A stretch of DNA of 64,000 nt, taken from assembly GCA_032622095.1 (NCBI GenBank), contig CP136068.1, positions 136,033,989 to 136,097,988 on the forward strand, in the 5' to 3' direction. The translations under genes were made by a program, and so were the position numbers. Of this stretch, positions 33,162 to 44,633 are shown piece by piece. Numbering within the stretch: position 1 is the stretch's first letter; each line of letters starts with the position of its first letter. This DNA comes from Siphonodentalium dalli (taxonomy: Eukaryota > Mollusca > Scaphopoda > Gadilida > Siphonodentaliidae). The notes under the pieces are model-generated. The model was not told where the DNA came from, made no database searches, and saw nothing but the letters and a program-made list of their open reading frames with translations.

Positions 33162-33889
33162 ACCCCCGTGTACGCGGTATCGCCAAAACCGAGGGTATCG
33201 CCAAAACCGAGAAAATGGGAAAGTCATTTTCACGTATATGATATGGGGATATGTTTGTTTCTCATCGTTAAATCCGACAACGTATGTCTATGTCCACATA
33301 AAGCAGGAGTATTTATCCACCCGCTGGCAATCACTTTTCCCAGATCAAACCATTTAATATTTTTTTGCGAATTTTTACAATAGTGTTTTTGCTTTTGCTC
33401 ATTCAAATTTTCGAGAACATCCACCCACTAGTATAGTTCTTGGACTTCCACGCTGCCAAAACAAATGCCGGTATATGGTTGAACCTGTCAACGAAGCATA
33501 GGATTGAACAGAATTAAAAAAATAAGTGTCGTTTTCAATATCCGCGCGATATGGATGGACCACTGTCGGACCAGAAAGGTGTTAACGCCACAGATGAAGA
33601 TGTCACCAAACGCCGAGAATCTGTGCATTAAATATGCGTATCACTTAAGGAGTTTTGATGAGTTTTCGAGTGTTTTTATGTGTATCTGAGACTGATCAAT
33701 TGGACTGCGATCGAATGTAATCTGAATTTTGCATCCATAACATATTCGGAATATTGTGTATATATCTATTATGAATGTATTTCAATTGAAATTAATTGAA
33801 CATCCATCTCAGCATTCATATTTGCGATCTCAAAAAGGAGAATGAACGATAACGCGATGCCTTGATCACACGCACGTGAATGCTGTATT
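33162..33889 (+). repeat. Arm of a ~720-bp inverted duplication (copy 1)
   Basis: Reads CACCCCCGTGTACGCGGTAT to GAATGCTGTAT and is present in inverse at 40773-41486 at roughly 90% identity. Both copies carry a short frame beginning MDGPLS.QKGVNAT and a later KYAYHLRSFDEFSSV, offset by small indels in copy 1. Whether this was ever coding is unclear. Confidence 0.85.
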
Positions 33890-34008
33890 TTAACGTGCCG
33901 CTTTAGGTTGTATTTCGTAGAAAAATATTTCCCGCAAAAGTCGCATCTGACTTTTGCTAACGATTCCTCTATGTGCACAATTTCCAATGACAAGTCTGAT
34001 TCATACAT
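33876..34008 (-). CDS. Candidate exon with one C2H2 zinc finger
   Basis: The minus-strand translation from the ATG at 34008 contains VRCDFCGKYFSTKYNLKRH followed by VKIQH. This is a C-x2-C-x12-H-x4-H finger with the expected Phe and Leu core positions. The frame then meets a possible donor (TTCAC before GTGCGT at 33875) and runs to a stop only at 33769. Residues before the finger are acidic (SLEIVHIEESLAK). A single finger suggests one exon of a multi-exon zinc-finger gene whose other exons are outside the window or unrecognised. The inverted duplication 33162-33889 ends within nine bases or so of this splice point. Confidence 0.5.
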
Positions 34009-36175
34009 GTGTGTTTCATAATACTAAATTCGGGTGGCAATTATTGTCAAACTGCACGAATAGCTCACTAGACGAGATGCCACGAAATGTCAGCGCAACA
34101 TATAAAGGACCAGATGAATTGACTGATTAAAGGATTAACTAGAATGCACTCAGAGAGATGCCAACGTGCGCAAAAATGTAATAAACAATAATTAAAAAAA
34201 TAATTTCACTGTATTTTACTTAATTTATATAATTTAATTTAATGATAGCAAAAAAAGACAATTACCATTTCTCATTTCATCACAGATAAAAGGCAAATTA
34301 CTATATTAATCATTTAAGTAATTAAAACCAATTCCATGTTGCCGAAAGGATGAGACTTTAATATCGATTAAATTTTTTTCAGCGGCATATTTTGATTTTC
34401 ATTTTCCGATAGTCAAAGTTGACCAAAGGAGCAATTATAAGAAATAATTAATACCATTTGTGTAAATATTGATAGCAGCCAATATTCAACAATAAATATC
34501 AATAATTAATCAATAATTAATCAATAACGATCATTTTATGTAATAATAAACTGTTCAAACGGTGTTTGTATCAACAAATGCGTTTTGTTTTGTGTTACGT
34601 CATTCGTCGTATTTGACCCGGAACTCGGCGTCGAATTACGAAATCGCGTTTTGAATGTCACTCTTTTCCCGCACGATAAAAAGAGGTCTTCGCACGAACC
34701 AAAAAATTATAAAACTCCCCAATTATAAGTAAAAATACCAAAATGAAGGAGTCTATGTCATATGTAGGTCTATGTAGGTCCCGAAGGAGTCTATAGACTC
34801 TTTGGTGTAGAGTTCTGATGGAGAAAATGTAGGTCGATTTATTTTTGTCATAACTCTGACGTATTTTACCCTGGGAGAAAAAATCGAAATCGAGGCTCAC
34901 TACGAGCATGCCAGTTTTAAATATAGAAACAGGAAATCCGGACAAATGGCGAATAATCGAAAACAACACATAAGATAAACATAGCAAAAACGCGGCACAG
35001 TAAAAATGTCAGAACGCCACGAGGTTTTACGTCGTTTTTGGTGACGACATGGAGTGAAACGGAGTAGGGTGACACCAAGCTACGTACGAATCTGTCTGAT
35101 CGCCATACTGTTGCGCGAGCGCACGTAATTATAATATAATTAAGCCTTCCGCGCCCGGTGATTTCATGCGGACTGGCTGGTTTTGCTTTGTTCACAGAGA
35201 TCATTGTGATTATAGCTCAACTCGTGCAAAACGATCACGAGACCCGATGATGAGTATAACGTGTCATGCATCGTAAATTTATTTGTCTTCAGGGACATTA
35301 TTTGTTTTGTTGGGGGGGGGGGGGGGGGTGTCAACCTCGGTCAAAACATTCAACAGAGAACAAATTCAGGTGAGCAATTTTCATTCATAATTCGTATACA
35401 AAACATCGCATGAAAAGCAATTTCCATTGATAATTCTTATACAAAACATCGCAAGAAAAGATAAATAGTTATGCGTGCTCTCTATCCGCGAACGTACTAA
35501 TTCTGTTCTGTTCTCTTAGTCGGGTAATTCATCAACTTGGTTATAGGGATGTGGCAGTGGTATGGTAGTGTAACATAACACATCCCACAGACGCCGGGCA
35601 ACACTTTCAACAGTTGGAAATGTCTTGCCCGACTCAACATAAGTTGGAAATTTCATTCTAAAAATAGGTTAACTTTTTTAGTATTTAGTGTGTAAATTGT
35701 TTTCAGACAAAAAGCTACATATTTATATAATTAGAACAATGTCGGCAAAATTTGTGAACTGAAATCATCACCAGATGAAAAAATCTAAACTTGAACCTAA
35801 CACGGGGTGCATACAGAAGTTCCTGAAAGGGTGTGTATTAAGAAACTAAAGGTGATCACCCTAACATGGACCGTCAAACCATGTCCCTGCTAACTCATGA
35901 TTTACACTTACTTAATGTTTCCATTCGTTGCCCACTCCCGGGCCTATAATGTCGAATAAAACATAATAGCCTATACTATTAATATGACATTAGAACATAA
36001 AAACACAAACAAACATACACATTTTCACCCTTGCACATGCACCCTCACCCTAAGGATCTTCCATGTGCCGGCCTGTCCGAATGATATTTGGAATATTTTC
36101 AAACAGAAACGGTCAAAATGTGAAGTATATCATCTGCATCTTTGACATCCAAGCTCCGGTCGGGCGACATCTCAC
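34009..36175. other. AT-rich stretch without supported genes
   Basis: Minus-strand frames at 34987-34658 and 35204-34917 show no recognisable domain. TATGTAGGTC repeats are present at 34759-34780. A G17 run is at 35312-35328. Confidence 0.5.
35312..35328 (+). repeat. Poly-G run (17 G)
   Basis: Uninterrupted G tract before TGTCAACC. Confidence 0.95.
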
Positions 36176-36257
36176 GCAGGATCGATCTGCAGCTTTGATA
36201 CCCGAAATTTTGATGGGTACCCACACTCGGACACAGATAGCATATTTTAGAACCGCT
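36176..36257 (-). CDS. Candidate exon resembling a divergent nuclear-receptor first zinc finger
   Basis: The acceptor TCTAACCTGCAG and a good donor (CTGC before GTGAGA) bound 82 bases encoding SGSKICYLCPSVGTHQNFGY, then QSCRSIL. The C-x2-C-x13-C spacing and the V.TH.N(F/Y)G..SC.S order match the first finger of lineage-expanded invertebrate nuclear-receptor-like proteins. The fourth cysteine position is Ile here, so zinc binding would be impaired. Without the donor the frame continues to a stop at 36099. It may be a relic exon. Similarity judged by eye. Confidence 0.3.
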
Positions 36258-37416
36258 CTGCAGGTTAGACAATTTATACATATATTGTTTTATTGATACA
36301 CGCATTATCTACCAACTATGACTGACAATTATGTTTCAAACGAACTACATATAACGTCAAAAAGTGTCTACTATTTATGATAAAATCGGAAATGAGTAGG
36401 AATTTCTATTAAATTTATCAGGATGAGAGCAAGCTATGTTCGCTATTCCATTGTGGAAACATTCCGTTTTGCCACTGTGTAGGAACTGTTACATCGGAAA
36501 TCGTTCTATCGCCGGTTGTGTGATGGTTCTTGCCTGATTTGTTACGGTTCCTGATGATTGAAAATAATCATTTTTGTGACAAAATCACGCATAAGTATAG
36601 ATATCTTGAATATATTAAACTATCCTGAATGAACAGAGGCTGCAGAAGTGCCGTGTTATCGAAACCTGAACTCTAGACCACAATTAACTCGGTATTAGCG
36701 AGTTAACGCGTAAATATCAACATGTTATCACTGAAAATCAAGCCGCGTGGACGCAATTTCTTTGTTTTTCGTGGCGTATAATATATGAAACGCATTCTGA
36801 AGACAAACACTGACTATAAAGCGTACCCGTGTTATTCTTTTGTAAAATAGCTGAGAAAGTATCCCGATAGGGGTTGATAATTGGGAGCTGTGACCTCGTA
36901 ATCAACACGGGTGCGTGTTACGGTTCTATTTCAAACCGATCATGGCTGTGACGGTTCTGTCCATGAGATTTATTCGAACGATTTCTGCACTTGGGTCCGA
37001 AAATCTGTATCTGACATTTTAAACCAGATAATGACTGTAGCTTATGTAATTTGCATAATAGAACAGGTATATTAAGAAATAACACAAAAAATACCTAATA
37101 CGGGAGATTAAGTGACATTAATAGGCAGAAATAAAATATTGAAAGTCCCGATGAGTATAGTATCATAATCATGCCCGCCTATATAAATGACCAATGGTAA
37201 TATAAATCTACTCTCAGGAGAATATGAGATGTTATATTCATTTACTTAATCTGGGCATTATTGAAAGATCCAGGTGTGACAATATTTCAATGCCAGCGCC
37301 ATCATATTTCCTCCTCTGAAGTCCGCCTGAGGGACATTTACACATGTTTGTCGCCCAGACATGAATATAACTTATGAAATCACGTTCAACTGAATCATTG
37401 ATAGGTTATGACGTGA
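36258..37416. other. Intergenic/intronic
   Basis: No supported gene. Ends at the 5' junction of the LINE copy at 37417. Confidence 0.5.
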
Positions 37417-38856
37417 TTGGGCATTTGTGACAAACTAAGAAGTGCACTCATGATGCTAGCAAACGCAGGAGTTTATCCCGGTGGAATAACGCCACAGAGT
37501 TGCACGAATGGAATAAACTGCACATCGCCAGTACAGGCAGATGACATGGCCTTGCTGTCATTATCTGAAACTGGACTTACTACACTATGTTCTATATGTC
37601 TGAAGTATAGTACAACATGGAGATACTTATATAACTCGTCGAAAACTTTCATAATAGTATTTAATGAATCGCAAAAAGAATTTGCGAAAGCTCAGCGTTC
37701 GTGGCAATTTGGCAATACCATTATCGAAGAAGTCTCCTCTGGAAAACACTTGGGCATCAATATAGAAAAATTTAGCTTCAATTCTAAACTGGTCAACAGT
37801 GTTTGCACAAAACTTAGAGGGACCTATCTATCCTTGACGAATGCAGGTGTTTATGCTGGAGGCATAACTCCAGACAGCTGTCTTAAAATATATAAGTCAA
37901 TTGTGATCCCCAAGGCCCTGTACGGTAGCGAGCTAATGTGGGGCTTGTCTAATACTGATTATACCTTTCTCGAAAAGGCTCACCGCTTCTGTCTCAAAAA
38001 TATGCAAGGTTTTCCGGCACATACTCGCACATGCATTGTACAGGGTCTTGTAGGTTGCAGTGAACTTACATCATTCATTGACAAAAGAAAGCTGAGTCTA
38101 TTTGCTACCTTGTGTAGGCTTGATGTTTGTAAAACTGCCAAAATGTTATTCCTGATGAGATTGCACAGTTATATTATTGAATTATGTTGTAATCAGAAAT
38201 CATTCATTGCAGATATAGTCCATGTTTTACATAAATACAACTTACACGAGTACCTCGCAGTCTTTGCACAGACTGGCATCTTTCCATCTAAAGAGTCGTG
38301 GAAACATACCGTGAAAACTGAAGTACACAAATCAGACGACGAACGGTGGAGATCTTCCATAACTGCAGAAAATAACTTAAGACAATATGGGCTAATGCAA
38401 GCCTCTCTGACGTCTTCACTCATATGGCGAACGTGTAGGCTATATCCGGAGGAGAAATTCACTTATCTCTTTCTTGTCCGGTTGATAGCTCACACAGCCT
38501 ACGGTGATAGTGGGTGTTGTAAATTTTGTAACAAGCTATACCAGTGCTTAATTAATCATGTATTAATAGAATGTGCATCTATTGCAAGTGCACGCAACGC
38601 AATTTGGTATGATATCATCAACACATTCGGAATAAACGTCTTCATATTCCTAGATTCCCTACCTAAGTGCTCGCAACTAGCAGTATTTTTGGGAAAAGTT
38701 CCATCTGAAGTTCTTGAAGATGGAACTAACTCTTTTCATTTCGTCTTGCGATTCTTTGCAAAATCGAGCATAAAACTATGGTATTGCTTCCACCTTCAAC
38801 ATGATGGTCGTTATTCGGATACCATTATACCTGATCAACAACCACTTGATGTATAA
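37417..38856 (+). CDS. LINE reverse transcriptase C-terminal part, chimeric 5' end
   Basis: About 479 residues, no genuine start. Residues 4-28 (CDKLRSALMMLANAGVYPGG and ITPQSC) match a segment that lies after the catalytic box in this family. Residues 29 on start at TNGINCTSPVQADDMALLSL, the catalytic box. The true downstream equivalent, LRGTYLSLTNAGVYAGGITP, also occurs later in the same frame. Thus about 28 residues from elsewhere in a related element are fused in front. The C-terminal zinc-like motif is CKFCNKL...NHVLIEC. The frame is uninterrupted. Enzymatic activity is impossible without the missing palm. Confidence 0.85.
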   Translation: MGICDKLRSALMMLANAGVYPGGITPQSCTNGINCTSPVQADDMALLSLSETGLTTLCSICLKYSTTWRYLYNSSKTFIIVFNESQKEFAKAQRSWQFGNTIIEEVSSGKHLGINIEKFSFNSKLVNSVCTKLRGTYLSLTNAGVYAGGITPDSCLKIYKSIVIPKALYGSELMWGLSNTDYTFLEKAHRFCLKNMQGFPAHTRTCIVQGLVGCSELTSFIDKRKLSLFATLCRLDVCKTAKMLFLMRLHSYIIELCCNQKSFIADIVHVLHKYNLHEYLAVFAQTGIFPSKESWKHTVKTEVHKSDDERWRSSITAENNLRQYGLMQASLTSSLIWRTCRLYPEEKFTYLFLVRLIAHTAYGDSGCCKFCNKLYQCLINHVLIECASIASARNAIWYDIINTFGINVFIFLDSLPKCSQLAVFLGKVPSEVLEDGTNSFHFVLRFFAKSSIKLWYCFHLQHDGRYSDTIIPDQQPLDV

Positions 38857-38879
38857 CTACCAATAGAAGCAGCTAGTGC

Positions 38880-39085
38880 ATGTAGTGTTCTCTCATCTGT
38901 TCTTTTGTGTGAATGTTTGTCTGAGTGGACAACATGTGTGTGCGTTCGTGTGTGTGCGCGTGTTTGTATGAGAGAGTGTGAGAGAATGTGTGTGATGCTG
39001 GGTATACCAGGTGTATATGTGTCAATGTTAGTGGATGTCTCTGCGTGATTGCGGTATACATGTGTGACTTCGCATTTTGTGCGTG
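38880..39085 (+). repeat. TG-rich stretch in LINE 3' UTR
   Basis: GTGTGTGCGTTCGTGTGTGT and similar. The inverted LINE at 56208-58960 has a comparable CA-rich region at 56400-56640, so this belongs to the element. Confidence 0.75.
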
Positions 39086-39255
39086 CCAACACTAACTGTA
39101 AATATTTTGGATATTTCCTTATTATTATGTAACATTTTGTTCATGTCAGTACTTGTATATATGTTTGCTTTTGTGATGCTACTGTGATAAACTGTATTTA
39201 TATTATATAACAACTCTCCACCAATGGAGGACAATAAAGATATATATATATATAT

Positions 39256-40170
39256 TCATCAGTAGTCTTATCTAAAGGTCTTTATGGTTCTGAATTACTA
39301 TGGGATCTCAATAGAAATTGTGTTGATCGACTTGAGAAAACTCATCGATTCTGCATAAAATATTACCAGGGTTTACATAGACGAACATCAACAAATATAG
39401 CATGCGGTTTGGTCGGTATGTCGCCAATAAATGCAATAATTGAAAAACGTAAAATGTCATTTTTTGGTTCCTTGTGCAACTTAAAATCCAACAAAACCGG
39501 TAAACAATTATTTTTCACGAGATTACATCAATATCTGACGGGCCTCTTTAAATTTTCAGGGAATTTCATGGCCGATATCATTTTTATCTTTGACAAATAT
39601 AAGTTGACAGGGGAACTGGAAGCGTTTATTCGTCATAGATCCTTTTTAAATCCGACAACATGGAAGCGAAAAGTCAGACAACGTTGGTCGGAAATAAACG
39701 ATGCAGAATGGACACAAAACATATTTAGCGATAATTGACTTATTCGGTTCCATGACATACATTCCAGTCGTCATATGTCCCAATTATGGCAAAATTGTCG
39801 AAAATTCCCCAAAAACAAAGAGTCATATTTAATTGTTGCGCGACTGTTGTCTATATTACAAACCGAAGAAGCAAATTGCTCACTCTGTCGATTAAAATAC
39901 ACAGATATAGTGTCCCATGCATTAGTGGAATGCTCCTCGTTACATCGTGATCTTATCGAATATGAACTACTAAATGAATTTCACGTGGACGTTTATCTAA
40001 AATTTGACTCACTCGATACTGAATCTAAAACACGCATATTTCTATCTAGATGTAATGATCTCGTACATGAATCCGCAGAAGTTGAAATTTATCTAATCGA
40101 CTTTTTTGTGAGGAAATGTGCTTATCTGTGGAAATTATATGTTGACCGAACAGCAGCTGAGAATGTTTAA
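39256..40170 (+). pseudogene. LINE C-terminal fragment with one in-frame stop
   Basis: 305 codons in one frame, broken only by TGA at 39736-39738. It is collinear with the C-terminal halves of the other two copies: LEKTHRFCIKYYQG, CGLVGMSPI, KRKMSFFGSLCNL, WQNCRKFPK, and the zinc-like CSLCRL...SHALVECSS. The stop replaces one residue where copy 3 reads NDLSLVRF. Confidence 0.85.
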
Positions 40171-40543
40171 GTGTAAGTGTATACGCGTCAACAGTATAAA
40201 ACTTTCGCAAATATACATGGCATATACAATATGAGCAGCGCTGACATGAGAGGAATATATCGTAATATCAGCCACAACAACAACAACATACAAAAATTAA
40301 ATAATGTCAGCCGCAAAAGTCAATTGAATTTCATGCTACCTATGCCTTTATCGATATCTTGCATATTTATGTTACTATAATGATTGTATGCTGAATGTTT
40401 ATGGATACTTGTCATGTTGTATAATTATGTAAAATATGATAACAATTCGATGTGTTGTGTGTAAATGTTGAGACGACAGTCTCTATTATTGTTATATATT
40501 TTGATATCTTCGGAAACGGAGGAAATAAAGATATATATATATA
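39256..40543 (+). mobile_element. 5'-truncated LINE, QADD family, copy 2, inserted at the tail of copy 1
   Basis: Starts directly after the (TA)n tail of copy 1, within the post-catalytic region (VVLSKGLYGSELLWDL). It ends CGGAGGAAATAAAGATATAT with its own AT tail. Confidence 0.85.
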
Positions 40544-40772
40544 ATTGCATTATTTGTAGCTGTCCGATATATATAAGTATATTAGATAAAATGATTCGGT
40601 TTCATTGTCTCGTAACGGTCTACTCGAGTGGGAACGAGTTATAAAGTCTAAAATAAACATGATTATAACAAATCGTTGATACGTCGTAGCGAGTCGTCCT
40701 GCATGTGCGGTCTATATACAAAATCCAAGCATGTTAATACTAAACGAATATCCGGTTAGCTGCATGCATACG
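40544..40772. other. Short spacer
   Basis: No gene seen. Confidence 0.5.
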
Positions 40773-41486
40773 AACGACAGCATTCATGTGTGTGTGAGAT
40801 CAAGGCATCGCTTTATCATTCATTCACCTTTTTGAGATCGCAAATCTGAATGCTGATAGGGTTGTTCAATTAATTTCAATTGAAATACATTCATAATAGA
40901 TATGGACATAATATTCCGAATATGTTATGGATTCATATTTCAGATGACATTCGATCGCAGTCCAATTGATCAGTCTCAGATACACATAAAACACTCGAAA
41001 ACTCATCAAAACTCCTTAAGTGATACGCATACTTATACTGCACAAATTTTCGGCGTTTAGTGACATCTTCATATGTGGCGTTAACACCTTTCTGGGCCGA
41101 CAGTGGTCCATCCATATCGCGCGGATATTGAAAACGACACTGATTTTTAAAATTCTATGCTTCATTGACAGATTCAACTATATACCGGCTTTTGTTCTGG
41201 CAGCGGGGAAGTCCAGGAACTATACTAGTGGGTGGATGTTCTTGAGAAAATTTGAGTGAGCAAAAGCAAAAACACTATTGAAAAAATTCGCCAATTTTTT
41301 TTAAATGGTTTGATCTGAGAAAACTGATTGACAGCGGGTGGATACATACTCCTGATTCACGTGGACATACACATGCGTTGTTCGTTGTCTGTTTTTCGAT
41401 GAGAAACAAACATATCCCCATATCATATACGTGAAAATGACATTCCCATTTTCTCGGTTTTGGCGATACCACGTACACGGGGGTGA
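40773..41486 (-). repeat. Arm of a ~720-bp inverted duplication (copy 2)
   Basis: Inverse of 33162-33889. Begins CAGCATTCATGTGTGTGTG, just at the point matching the end of the C2H2 exon, and ends CGTACACGGGGGTG. The LINE pair at 37417-40543 lies between the arms. Confidence 0.85.
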
Positions 41487-44059
41487 ATAAGGGACCATCT
41501 ATATGACAACAAAGGGGTATGATTTTCTATACGATGAAGATAATGGTGCGAATTAAATAATGAGTTATTATTTGAAATGGGAGAGGCACCAACAGCATTA
41601 TTTTTTTTTGTCGCTGATTTCCACCAAACTTATATATGTTCATCTTCATAAACGATATATATTGTCCAATGGTGTTATTTGAGGACTTCAAAGTTGCGCC
41701 TTCTGAGTCAGGTAGGGATATGGAAGGACGCCAATTTTGTATTAATATTTTTGTGTGCAGATCCCCCACAACTTAAATGTATAGACATATCCACGATTTG
41801 AGGTTTCTGATCATCCTTGTTATGTTAAGGTCAGGGGAAATAATACCGATTTTACAAAGTTTATAAAGTAATCTATGTGTACTATGCACATGTAATGTTG
41901 TTGTTCCAATTTTCCGATGTGGCTACGCCAGAGTGCGGTATGGGTGTTAGGGCAACATATATCCGAGTTATGGAGGCACATACTCAGTATGAGTGTGCAT
42001 TGCTTCAAATGTGCTTAAGGGTGGATACACACATGCATGTAATTTCTGTATGTAAAATCCGTGTATTTTACATGGTCACACCAATCATTGATATCATTAG
42101 TCGCCTGTGCGCGATCGGACAATTTCAACAGACGAGACAAGTGAGCAGTTTAAGCCATTATAAAACTAACTGCTATCAAGAAATTTCAGGCCAGTCATAA
42201 ATTCTTTCATGCATGCCGAAATGAATAAATCCTGTCTGATATCTGTTGCTGTTTTTCACGAGTTTTAATGAATTACGAAGAGTGGACTTGAGTCCGTCGG
42301 TTTTATACTTGATTTGTTTCTCGTCATTTCAAGGTCATCCAAAATAAAAATAAAATGTGCAGAATTTAAACATCTTTTAGGGCGATTGTGATACACGAGT
42401 GTTTAATGTCCCGCTAACAATATGATATGGTGCACTCATGCCTTGAATAACGGGCATTGGAAAATTAAGACAGACAATACTGGTTCGTTGAGATTCCTCG
42501 GATAGTTTCAGAGCGAGCTCATGTGATAACATTCAATTGGGATTCCCATGCAAATATCCATTACAGCGCCAACAAATTATGCAGGTACAGCGTTGAAAGT
42601 AAAAATAGTGACACCCCCCCCCCCCCATTTTTCACCCATAATTTACATAACAGTATATGTTTCTCAAACCAAAGGTTGAACAAGTTCCTAACTGTCACAA
42701 TTTTAGCTTGTACACGCTTGAATTATAACATTTTGGATCATAATCCATGATTGGGGAAGGGGGCTTGTTCTCGAAAGCTTCGAATAACTAAGGGATTTAG
42801 TTGAATGTATCAGCCGGGATTATCTGGGCATGAACGTACAATATATTTAACTTAAATATTCCATAGTTGTAAATTGTTCGTATTCATATATAACACAAGA
42901 GAGGAAAGGTGACGTAGTTGGGAACTCGTAGAGATAGACAACCCTTTTCCCCGAATGAAGACACACAGCAACACCACCTTCTGTACTCTTAAATTTAAAG
43001 CTGTAATACTATGTTCATAATTATATGAATAACATACATTGCTGAATATTAGATTAATCACTCGTAGCAAACAGACACGACTGACATGACTTTCAACTAC
43101 AATATTTATAAGTCAGGAGTGGCTTCGTGGCTTCATGGGTGGGGGGGGGGGGTCAGGACTCAGGGTGCTGCATGCCCCATGCACCCCACCCGTCGAGGAA
43201 ATATTCAATGGTCAGTCCGGTGAATTCCGGGATAACATATAGCCCCCCCCATGTTGGGGATCATAGCCCATGTGTTGAGGAAATCCTGGGGCCATCACTG
43301 GTATAAAAATCAAGAGAAGACTGACAATGATTTTAACAGAAGGTCCAACATTTGGGTTATCGCGCGAACAATTATTTTAAGCGGCCTGACTATTTCGTTC
43401 AGTCAACGGCTCTCTGCACGTTCAGAGCTTGGCTTACTGTGGTCAAACATAGCCGCAATGATTGGGTTGTCAGCGGGTACATATTACATGGTCTGTATGA
43501 TCCATGTAAAACGACAAATACACGACATTTACAGAGATTACATGCATGTGTGTATCCACCCTAAGGGGGAGACGCACGTTTTGCATAAATCACAGTAAAT
43601 CCAGCCAGAAATGGCAAGTGATTTTCAACAAAGAATTTCTCTGGATCTATCTGGTGAAAAATCGTGAATTTTACGTATGATAATTTTCATTATATATAGA
43701 ATCAGAGCAATTATAAAGAGACAATAACAATAATGAATTTTAATACATTTGAGAGGTTGAAAACAAATGTTCAAATGTGGTGCTGTCCACTCAAGCAGAG
43801 AGCAATCAACAGAAATTGGGCCACAGTGTTAAGAGATATGGTGGTCAGATTTAACTTGGTTATGAACCCATGACCCAGAACTCAACTGAGCCCAATTTTT
43901 CAATGACCAACAAGCATGGCATGAAAATTCTCAATAATAAAAAAATATTTATGGTAGTTGTCTTTTTGAATGAAAATAATCATTTAATTTCATGAATCAA
44001 GAAAAATTAAGTCTCCTCTCATGATCTTCAGATATGATATCATGTATATATGAAATGGA
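41487..44059. other. Stretch without supported genes
   Basis: 41600-41700 is a single copy of the ~137-bp unit found at 50690-51330 (GATTTCCACCAAACTTATAT). AGGGTGGATACACACATGCATG at about 42018 recurs inverted at about 43540. A C13 run is at 42614-42626 and a G12 run at 43141-43152. Confidence 0.5.
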
Positions 44060-44310
44060 CTTTCGAAAAAAAATTGTTTTACAGTAGTTCTCGGTACCTG
44101 CACACAGTGAAATTTTAAAGATTTGTCATGCCATAAAAGTAAAGTAAATGAGATTATAATAACCAAATGTCCAATGGTTCTTATGTATGGTACCACAATA
44201 ATCTCATGTACAAAATTTCACAAAGATATTCCTGATAGATTTAGAGAAAATACATTTTTAAATACCAGGAAATTTTGGCAAAACGTGCGTCTGACCCTTA
44301 ATTCCGAGAG
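44060..44310 (+). repeat. Dispersed repeat, uninterrupted copy
   Basis: GGTACCTG, AAAAGTAAAGTAAATGA, TTCACAAAGATATTCCTGAT and AAATACCAGGAAATTTTGGC, then AAACGTGCGTCTGA, recur at 54400-55020. There the copy is split by a ~390-bp insertion. Confidence 0.75.
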
Positions 44311-44633
44311 CGTGAACACATTCTCATTTGGTAATTTTTGCTTCCTTTCTCACTCGCGCGAGAGAAAGCACTAGATGGGTTGGTACGGTAAGGCAGAGGT
44401 AAACAAATGACTCAGGTCCCGCGCGGGCAAGAGCGTGAACAAATTTCCATTTCTGATCGAAATGGCCATGTATCGATTTGAATGCCACGCTGAGATGTCC
44501 TTAAACTCATATCAAGCTCAAAATCGGTCCAGAGTTTTGCCCATGCCGGGGTTATATGTATACAATTATATACATTTTTGTGAAGATAAGATAAAATGCC
44601 ACCAGTATAGGGTAAAATTGGAACTCACCGTCC
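44311..44633. other. Spacer
   Basis: No gene seen. Confidence 0.5.

Larger units (their letters stand above)
37417..39255 (+). mobile_element. 5'-truncated LINE, QADD family, copy 1
   Basis: An open LINE C-terminal frame is followed by a TG-rich 3' UTR (38880-39080) and the end GGAGGACAATAAAGATATAT with an AT tail. The same 3' end is found at 40515-40543 and, inverted, at 56208-56240, so the three belong to one family. Confidence 0.88.

Noticed and set aside
38835-39092. His/Thr-rich frame (THTRTHTH)
   Set aside because: CA/TG dinucleotide tract in a LINE 3' UTR.
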